Source: Streptomyces sp. WAC06614 (GTDB lineage: Bacteria > Actinomycetota > Actinomycetes > Streptomycetales > Streptomycetaceae). Taken from it: a stretch of 48,967 nucleotides of DNA. The DNA is taken from NCBI RefSeq assembly GCF_003949795.1, contig NZ_RPRY01000014.1, positions 1 through 48,967 on the forward strand, written 5' to 3'. The translations under genes were made by a program, and so were the position numbers. Under the pieces are notes generated by a model. It saw nothing but the letters and a program-made list of their open reading frames with translations. It was not told the DNA's origin and did not search any database. Positions 43,575 to 48,967 of the stretch are shown here, piece after piece (position 1 is the stretch's first letter; the number at the start of each line of letters is the position of its first letter).

Positions 43575-43611
43575 CCCACGGGGGCCCCGCCCCCGCACCC
43601 CGGCACACGAA

Positions 43612-43648
43612 ACCCCGGCGGGGCCGGCGCGTCCGGCCCCGCCGGGGT
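43612..43648. terminator. Terminator after adenosine kinase-like gene
   Basis: A 16-bp perfect stem (43612-43627 with 43633-43648, 5-nt loop) lies between the kinase gene and the convergent small gene. Flanking GGCAC/GTGCC can extend it. Confidence 0.85.
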
Positions 43649-43697
43649 GTGCCACGCGCGGGGGCCCGGCCCGGGTGGGTCGGGCCCTCCGCCCGGG

Positions 43698-43910
43698 TCA
43701 GGCGTCCAGGGCCTCGCGCAAGCTCATTGCGTACAGTTCCGTGCCGGTGTCGTCCGAGAGCTTCACCCGCTCCGCGCCGCCCTCCAGCAGGTCGCGCCAG
43801 TACTCGCCGATCCAGGACTCGGCATCGCCCTGGGTGGTGAACTCCTCCGGGGTCACCGCCGGGGCCACCTCGGTGCCGTCCGCCTGCTCGAACCGCCACG
43901 TCCACGCCAT
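43698..43910 (-). CDS. Small conserved hypothetical protein
   Basis: A 70-residue acidic protein starting MAWTWRFEQADGTEVAP. It has an aromatic N-terminus, an amphipathic middle (AESWIGEYWRDLLEGGAERV) and ends SLREALDA. ATG at 43910 has GGAGG 5 nt upstream, much better than the longer frame from 43979. It resembles small proteins annotated widely in Streptomyces (from memory); function unknown. Divergent from cobU. Confidence 0.78.
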   Translation of the reverse strand: MAWTWRFEQADGTEVAPAVTPEEFTTQGDAESWIGEYWRDLLEGGAERVKLSDDTGTELYAMSLREALDA

Positions 43911-44005
43911 GTCCGCCTCCGCTGCTCGTCCGGTGTTCCCTGGTGAGTCTGCCCCGCAGACTAGCCGGGCGCGCACCACTCGCGGTGGCGCGGGAGGATC
44001 TTCCT

Positions 44006-45214
44006 GTGGAACTGACTCTCCTGGGCACCGGAACGCCCGAAGGACTGCCCCGCCCCGGCTGTCCCTGCGCCGCCTGCGCGGTCTCCGTCGGCACCCGTGC
44101 CCGGGCCGCGACCGCGGTGCTCGTCGACGGGGCGCTGCTGCTGGACCTCACGCCCGGGGCGGTGTTCGCCGCGGCCCGGGCCGGGCGTTCGCTGAGCGGG
44201 GTGCGGCAGGTGCTGCTGACCCATCCGCACGACGGGCCGGCCCTGGAGCTGCCGCCAGGGCTGCCGGCGGCCGGGCGGGTGCCCGACGGGCGGGAGCTCG
44301 CCGTGATCAGCGGCCACCGGGTGCGGGCCGTGGCGATGGACGCGCCCGGGACCGGGTACGAGGTGACCGGGCCGGACGGGGAACGGGTGCTGTACCTGCC
44401 GCCCGGCGGGGCGCCCGCCGGGGTCGACGGCCACCGGACGGGGCAGCCCCCGTACGACGTGGTGCTCGCGGACGTGCTCGGCCGGCCCGAGGCGCTGGCC
44501 CGGCTCCGGGCCTCCGGCGCGGTCGGCCCGGCCACCGACGTGATCGTCGTGCACCTGGACCACGACACCGCGCCCGGCAAGGAGCTGCGGCGCCGCTGCG
44601 CCGCGGCCGGGGCCCGGGCGGTGCCGGACGGGACCACGGTGGTGGTGGGCGACGCCCGGTCGGTGCCGGACGTGCCGCGCCGCACCCTGGTGCTCGGCGG
44701 GGCCCGCTCGGGCAAGTCCGTCGAGGCCGAGCGCCGGCTGGAGTCGTTCCCCGCGGTGCACTACGTGGCTACCGGCGGGACCCGCGACGGGGACCAGGAG
44801 TGGGCGCAGCGGGTGGGGCTGCACCGGGAGCGGCGGCCGGCCGGCTGGCGGACGCTGGAGACCTGCGACCTGGTGCCGCTGCTCGCCGAGGACGGGCCGC
44901 CGCTGCTGATCGACTGTCTGGCGCTGTGGCTGACCGACGCCATGGACCAGGTCGGGGCCTGGGACGACGAGGTCTGGGCGAACGGCGGGCAGAAGGAGCT
45001 GCGGGAGCGGACCGGCGCCCTCACCGCGGCCCTGCGGGCGAGCCGGCGCACGGTGGTGGCGGTGAGCAACGAGGTCGGTTCCGGGGTCGTGCCGGCCACC
45101 GCCGCGGGGCGGCGGTTCCGGGACGAACTGGGGCGGCTCAACGCCGGTGTCGCCGACGAGTGCGAGCACGTCCTGCTCGTCGTCGCCGGGCAGGCGCTCC
45201 CCCTCAAGGGATGA
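44006..45214 (+). CDS. cobU: CobU (adenosylcobinamide kinase/guanylyltransferase) with N-terminal MBL-like domain
   Basis: A 402-residue fusion. The C-terminal CobU domain (about 226-402) phosphorylates adenosylcobinamide and attaches GMP. It shows P-loop GGARSGKS (231-238), YVATGGTRDGD, the guanylylated His273 in GLHRERRP and SNEVGSGVVP. The N-terminal domain (1-220) resembles PhnP-like metallo-beta-lactamase proteins: LLGTGTPEGLPRPGCPCAAC at the start and THPHDGPA (H73, H75, D76) where HxHxDH is expected. The last His is missing, so metal hydrolysis is doubtful. GTG at 44006 with GGAGG 8 nt upstream. cobT follows by 72 nt. Confidence 0.92.
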   Translation: MELTLLGTGTPEGLPRPGCPCAACAVSVGTRARAATAVLVDGALLLDLTPGAVFAAARAGRSLSGVRQVLLTHPHDGPALELPPGLPAAGRVPDGRELAVISGHRVRAVAMDAPGTGYEVTGPDGERVLYLPPGGAPAGVDGHRTGQPPYDVVLADVLGRPEALARLRASGAVGPATDVIVVHLDHDTAPGKELRRRCAAAGARAVPDGTTVVVGDARSVPDVPRRTLVLGGARSGKSVEAERRLESFPAVHYVATGGTRDGDQEWAQRVGLHRERRPAGWRTLETCDLVPLLAEDGPPLLIDCLALWLTDAMDQVGAWDDEVWANGGQKELRERTGALTAALRASRRTVVAVSNEVGSGVVPATAAGRRFRDELGRLNAGVADECEHVLLVVAGQALPLKG

Positions 45215-45286
45215 GCCGTTCCCCCGTTGCCGGGGCGGCTGCGGCCGTGCCCTTGCCGCTCGTCCGGCGCCTGTACCCTTCGGCAG

Positions 45287-46348
45287 ATGACCACGCTGAA
45301 TCTCGACGACTTCTCCGATCTGATCGAGCGCCCCGACGGCGGCGTCCGGCGGGACGCCGAGGACCGCCGTCAGCGGCTGACCGTGCCGCCGGGCGCGCTC
45401 GGCCGGCTCGACGAGCTCGCCGAGTGGCTGGCGGCGGCCCAGGGGCAGGTCCCGGTCCGGCCGATCGAGCGCCCCAAGGTGGTGCTGTTCGCCGCCGACC
45501 ACGGCGTGGCCGGGATCGGGGTGTCGGCCCGGCCCGCCGGGGGTGCGCACGCGCTCGTGCGGGAGGTGCTCGACGGGCGCAGCCCGGTGTCGATCCTCGC
45601 GGACCGGCTGGGCGCCGGGATCCGGGTGGTCGACGCGGGCCTGGACTGCGCGCCGGAGCTGCTGCCCGAGGACGTGGTACGCCACCGGGTGCGGCGCGGC
45701 AGCGGCCGGATCGACGTCGAGGACGCGCTGACGCCGCAGGAGGCGGAGGCCGCGCTGCGCCTGGGCATCGCGGTCGCCGACGAGGAGGCCGACGCCGGCA
45801 CCGACCTGGTGGTGCTCGGTGACCTCAGCGTCGGCGGGACCACGGTCGCCGCGACCCTGGTGGCCGCGCTGTGCGGCACGGACGCCTCGGTCGTCACCGG
45901 CCGGGGCGGGGTGCCCATCGACGACCTGACCTGGATGCGCAAGTGCGCGGCGATCCGTGACGCGCTGCGCCGGGCCCGCCCGGTGCTGGGCGACCAGGTG
46001 GCCCTGCTGGCGGCGGTCGGCGGTGCGGACGTGGCCGCGATCACCGGTTTCCTCCTGCAGTGCGCGGTCCGCCGTACCCCGGTCATCCTCGACGGGATCG
46101 TCTCGGCCGCGTGCGGCCTGGTCGCGCAGCGGGCCGCGTTCCGGGCGCCGGACTGGTGGCTGGCGGGACAGGCGAGCGGGGAGCCGGGTCAGGCCAAGGC
46201 ACTTGACCGAATGGCACTCAACCCCGTCCTCGATCACGGCGTCACAGTAGGTGAAGGTACCGGGGCATTGCTGGCCCTTCCGCTGGTCCAGGCGGCCGCC
46301 GCGCTCGCGGCGGACCTCCCGGAGCGGGCGGAGGAGCCGACGGGGTGA
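45287..46348 (+). CDS. cobT: Nicotinate-nucleotide-dimethylbenzimidazole phosphoribosyltransferase
   Basis: Makes alpha-ribazole phosphate for the lower ligand of cobalamin. The 353-residue protein has PPGALGRLDELAEWL, the LFAADHGVAGIGVSARP segment, GDLSVGGTTVAATL (the GEMGIGNTT region of enterobacterial CobT, altered) and the catalytic Glu in VGEGTGALLA. ATG at 45287 agrees with the family N-terminus. It is co-directional with cobU; together with cobS it covers nucleotide-loop assembly. Confidence 0.95.
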   Translation: MTTLNLDDFSDLIERPDGGVRRDAEDRRQRLTVPPGALGRLDELAEWLAAAQGQVPVRPIERPKVVLFAADHGVAGIGVSARPAGGAHALVREVLDGRSPVSILADRLGAGIRVVDAGLDCAPELLPEDVVRHRVRRGSGRIDVEDALTPQEAEAALRLGIAVADEEADAGTDLVVLGDLSVGGTTVAATLVAALCGTDASVVTGRGGVPIDDLTWMRKCAAIRDALRRARPVLGDQVALLAAVGGADVAAITGFLLQCAVRRTPVILDGIVSAACGLVAQRAAFRAPDWWLAGQASGEPGQAKALDRMALNPVLDHGVTVGEGTGALLALPLVQAAAALAADLPERAEEPTG

Positions 46349-46400
46349 GCTGCGGTGGACGACGGCCCTGACCAGGTCGTCGTTCCCCACTCCGTACGAG

Positions 46401-46424
46401 AAGCGATGCCCCATATGATCGCTT
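46401..46424 (+). promoter_or_regulatory. -10 hexamer within 7-bp inverted repeat, upstream of lysyltransferase
   Basis: AAGCGAT (46401-46407) and ATCGCTT (46418-46424) are exact inverted copies with a 10-nt spacer. A near-consensus -10, TATGAT (46414-46419), overlaps the right arm. Its expected start site is at or next to the ATG at 46428, implying a leaderless mRNA under operator control. Confidence 0.5.
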
Positions 46425-46427
46425 TTC

Positions 46428-48257
46428 ATGGGAGAGGTCCTTTTGGCCAGCGCAGAGACCGACCGCAGGACCGACCGCACGCCGGTCGCGGGAACGGGCG
46501 GAAACAAGAGGGGGAGTGCCGGCCGGGGCAGCGCGCGCTCGCGCCGCGCCGCCGGGTTCGCGGTCTGGTACCTGCGCCTCGTCACCTTCGTCAACTTCCT
46601 CAGCGCCGTGTGGGTGTCGCTCGGGCAGGACCTGCGGGCCCACAACACCGACGACTACTACACGCCGTACCTGCTCACCGCGGGCTTCGGCTCCGGCCTG
46701 TTCACGCTGCTGCTGGCGGTCACCATGGGCCGCCGCAAGCGGGCCGCCTGGATCCTGAACCTGGCGCTGAGCGGCATGATGCTGGTGCTGTTCCTCGCCG
46801 CGTTCTGCCTCCCGCACGGCGGTGACATCCGCGCCCACGCCCAGAACTGGGTCTCGCTGGTGCTCACGGCCGCCTTCGTCGGCGCCCTGCTGCTGGGCCG
46901 CCACGAGTTCTACGCCAAGGGCGACCGCTCCAACCCCAAGCTGGCCACCGCCGTGGCCGGTGTCGGGCTGCTGGTGACCTCGCTGGTCGCGGCGCTGCTG
47001 GTCGGGCTCACCAACAGCGCGCCCGACGCCGCCGAGGTCTCGTTCCCGACCCGCTGGCGCTACGGCGTGATGCGTCTGATCACGCTCGACGAGAGCGGCT
47101 CCCTGGGCATCGTCACCCCCGGCTGGGTGGACGTGTTCATCAACGTCATGTCGTTCGTGCTGCTGCTGGCGGTGCTGCTCGCGGCGTTCCGTTCCCGGCG
47201 CGCCGTCGACCCGCTGACCGAGGAGGACGAGGAGCGGCTGCGCGCCCTGCTCGACCGGCAGGGCGACCGGGACTCCCTGGGCTACTTCGCGCTGCGCCGC
47301 GAGAAGAGCGTCGTGTGGTCCCCCACCGGCAAGGCCGCCATCGCCTACCGCGTCGTCGGCGGGGTCTCGCTGGCCTCCGGCGACCCGATCGGCGACCCCG
47401 AGGCCTGGCCCGGCGCCATCGAGCCGTGGCTGGCCGAGGCCCGCGAGCACGGCTGGGTGCCCGCGGTCATGGGCGCCGGCGAGGAGGCCGGCACCGTCTA
47501 CGCCCGGCACGGCCTGGACGCCCTGGAACTGGGCGACGAGGCGATCGTGGAGACCGCCGAGTTCACGCTGGAGGGCCGCGCCATGCGCACCGTCCGGCAG
47601 GCCTACAACCGGATCGGACGCGCCGGGTACCAGGTCCGCATCCGCCGGCACGCCGACATCCCGGCCGAGGAGATGGACGAGCTGCTGCGGCGCGCCGACG
47701 ACTGGCGCGACGGCGCCACCGAGCGCGGCTTCTCGATGGCCCTGGGCCGCCTCGGCGACCCGGCCGACGGCCGGTGCGTGATGCTGGAGTGCACCGACGC
47801 CCAGGGTGAACTGCGCGCCCTGCTGTCCTTCGTCCCGTGGGGCGCCAAGGGCCTGTCGCTGGACCTGATGCGCCGTGACCGGGACTCCGACAACGGCCTG
47901 ATGGAGTTCATGGTCATCGAACTCCTCCAGCGCGCCGAGGAGATCGGGGTCACCCAGGTCTCGCTGAACTTCGCCATGTTCCGGTCCGTCTTCGAACGCG
48001 GCTCCCGGCTCGGCGCCGGCCCGGTGCTGCGGATGTGGCGTTCGCTGCTGAGCTTCTTCTCCCGCTGGTGGCAGATCGAGTCCCTCTACCGCGCCAACGC
48101 CAAGTACCGGCCCATCTGGGAACCGCGGTTCATGCTCTTCGAGAAGAGCTCCGACCTGCTGCGCATCGGTATCGCGGCCGGCCGGGCCGAGGGCTTCCTG
48201 GAGGCGCCCGGGCTGCCGAAGTGGGTGCACCGCAGACACCTGGAGAGCAAGCGTTGA
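46428..48257 (+). CDS. MprF/LysX-like phosphatidylglycerol lysyltransferase (DUF2156)
   Basis: A 609-residue membrane enzyme expected to transfer an amino acid, probably lysine, from aminoacyl-tRNA to phosphatidylglycerol, lowering surface charge. An Arg-rich N-terminus is followed by about six helices (roughly 45-250). The C-terminal GNAT-like DUF2156 domain (about 275-595) contains VWSPTGKAAIAYRVVGGVSLASGDP, LSLDLMRRD and VSLNFAMFRSVFERG. No fused lysyl-tRNA synthetase domain is present, unlike mycobacterial LysX. ATG at 46428 fits a leaderless start; TTG at 46443, after GGGAGAGG, is an alternative. Its stop overlaps the next start (TTGA). Confidence 0.88.
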   Translation: MGEVLLASAETDRRTDRTPVAGTGGNKRGSAGRGSARSRRAAGFAVWYLRLVTFVNFLSAVWVSLGQDLRAHNTDDYYTPYLLTAGFGSGLFTLLLAVTMGRRKRAAWILNLALSGMMLVLFLAAFCLPHGGDIRAHAQNWVSLVLTAAFVGALLLGRHEFYAKGDRSNPKLATAVAGVGLLVTSLVAALLVGLTNSAPDAAEVSFPTRWRYGVMRLITLDESGSLGIVTPGWVDVFINVMSFVLLLAVLLAAFRSRRAVDPLTEEDEERLRALLDRQGDRDSLGYFALRREKSVVWSPTGKAAIAYRVVGGVSLASGDPIGDPEAWPGAIEPWLAEAREHGWVPAVMGAGEEAGTVYARHGLDALELGDEAIVETAEFTLEGRAMRTVRQAYNRIGRAGYQVRIRRHADIPAEEMDELLRRADDWRDGATERGFSMALGRLGDPADGRCVMLECTDAQGELRALLSFVPWGAKGLSLDLMRRDRDSDNGLMEFMVIELLQRAEEIGVTQVSLNFAMFRSVFERGSRLGAGPVLRMWRSLLSFFSRWWQIESLYRANAKYRPIWEPRFMLFEKSSDLLRIGIAAGRAEGFLEAPGLPKWVHRRHLESKR

Positions 48258-48967
48258 CGCGACCCGCACTGCGGCGGTTCGCCCGCCGCGAATGGGGGCC
48301 GCTCCACTGGACCGTGCGGGACGCGCTCGTCGGGAAGGGGTGGCGGGCCGTCCCGATGACCCTGGGCGCGGTCTGCCTCACCTCGGTGTTCCAGATCGTG
48401 CAGAACCAGCCGTGGGGGTTCCAGCCGGTGCAGGACCTCGGGTCGGTGAAGGCCGCCGACCCGCTGTGGCTGGCACTGCTGCGCACCCCGCTGTCGCTGT
48501 TCGTCCCCGCCCTGGACCTGCCGGTCTGGGGCGCGCTGGCGCAGATCCTGCTGGTGTTCGGCATCGCCGAGATCTGCATCGGCTGGTGGCGCACGCTGCT
48601 GATCGGCTACGTCGCGACCGTCGCCGGCACCAGCTACGCCCGGATCGGCCTGGCCCTGAGCCCGGACCATCCGTTCGGCCTGCCCCTGTCGGACCGGGTG
48701 GTCAACGACACCGGGCCGTCGGCGGCGGTGGTGGGCCTGGCCGTGTACGTGTGCTGGCGCTACCGGGCGTACCTCACCGGCTGTCTGGTCGTCGTCGTGA
48801 TGATCGTGGAAGTGCTGGTCAAGAACAATCTCGCGGGCAAGGAGCACCTGGCCGCCATGGCGGCGGTGATGGCCGTCTGCGCGGTCCGGGCCAAGTGGGG
48901 CCCGCAGCGCTCCCGGGAGCCGCTGGGCCGCAGGCCCCCTCCCCCTCCCCCGCCGTCGCCCGGAGCT
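48254..48967 (+). CDS. Rhomboid-like multi-pass membrane protein (partial, runs off window)
   Basis: A frame of 238 codons with no stop before the window end. TTG at 48254 overlaps the lysyltransferase TGA by 4 bp. The sequence LTRPALRRFARREWGPLHWT leads into about six hydrophobic segments. NDTGPSAAVVGLAV resembles a rhomboid serine motif and GKEHLAAMAAV could supply the histidine, so a divergent rhomboid-like (Rhomboid_2) protein is possible. The C-terminal tail is Pro-rich. Coupling suggests a joint membrane role with the lysyltransferase. Confidence 0.7.
   Translation, partial: MTRPALRRFARREWGPLHWTVRDALVGKGWRAVPMTLGAVCLTSVFQIVQNQPWGFQPVQDLGSVKAADPLWLALLRTPLSLFVPALDLPVWGALAQILLVFGIAEICIGWWRTLLIGYVATVAGTSYARIGLALSPDHPFGLPLSDRVVNDTGPSAAVVGLAVYVCWRYRAYLTGCLVVVVMIVEVLVKNNLAGKEHLAAMAAVMAVCAVRAKWGPQRSREPLGRRPPPPPPPSPGA

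Noticed and set aside
43911..44005. Cobalamin riboswitch upstream of cobU, cobT or cobS
   Set aside because: Gaps before cobU (95 bp), cobT (72 bp) and cobS (87 bp) are too short and lack the B12-box pattern.
43961..46648. 895-codon frame antisense to cobU and cobT
   Set aside because: The sense strand encodes clear CobU and CobT motifs; the antisense protein is Pro/Arg/His-rich with no domain.
46242..48269. 675-codon frame antisense to the lysyltransferase gene
   Set aside because: Shadow of a well-supported membrane enzyme; composition is repetitive Gln/His/Gly.

Overview
The window looks like a Streptomyces (or very close actinobacterial) chromosome. G+C is very high, third codon positions are almost all G or C, and GTG and TTG starts are common. 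The gene set is a conserved Streptomyces core block: glkA, the actinobacterial bc1-aa3 respiratory supercomplex genes, trpD, nadA, erpA, pspA and cobalamin genes. I see no transposase, phage gene, CRISPR array, rRNA or tRNA. Family assignments were made by reading motifs and from memory of homologues; no search was run.

Layout. 0.27-4.4 kb: a leftward five-gene set (metallophosphoesterase, SRPBCC protein, ArsA-like ATPase, DUF5304 protein, ROK glucokinase), with a 69-bp perfect palindrome beyond its end. 4.6-6.4 kb: acyl-CoA ligase with a TTG start, convergent with a Tat-exported cholesterol oxidase. 8.2-14.6 kb: leftward PimB'-type mannosyltransferase, an HExxH lipoprotein, two tandem NlpC/P60 hydrolases and a coiled-coil NYN protein. 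14.8-15.8 kb: rhomboid protease overlapping a stand-alone Lrp/AsnC RAM-domain protein. 15.8-17.6 kb: class V aminotransferase (SufS-like) behind a SAM-IV riboswitch and a layered leader. 17.7-18.7 kb: trpD.

18.9-28.2 kb is the respiratory core. qcrC-qcrA-qcrB follow ctaE, and ctaC-ctaD-ctaF lie further upstream on the same strand. Between the two groups sit a degenerate receiver-domain protein (opposite strand) and an L,D-transpeptidase. Electrons pass from menaquinol through QcrB/QcrA and the diheme QcrC to CtaC and CtaD. 28.6-30 kb carries a cysteine desulfurase fused to a TusA domain, divergent from ctaC. 30-43.6 kb holds a methyltransferase, DUF3043 protein, pspA-pspAA, a membrane protein, cobS, an orphan LuxR-type response regulator, an RND transporter, nadA, erpA, a membrane-anchored protein and an adenosine-kinase-like PfkB protein. 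43.7-46.3 kb: a small protein, a fused metallo-beta-lactamase-like/CobU protein and cobT. 46.4 kb to the end: an MprF/LysX-type lysyltransferase overlapping a rhomboid-like membrane protein cut by the window edge.

Most interesting points: the SAM-IV leader with a six-codon uORF and a terminator-like hairpin; a 21-bp palindrome over the ctaE start codon; a receiver domain without its conserved Lys inside the respiratory locus; two fusion proteins (desulfurase-TusA and MBL-CobU); a probable 13.6-kb inversion whose ends carry matching short inverted repeats; and a methyltransferase that appears to start at CTG. I found no wholly new multi-gene system; the novelty is mainly regulatory and architectural.
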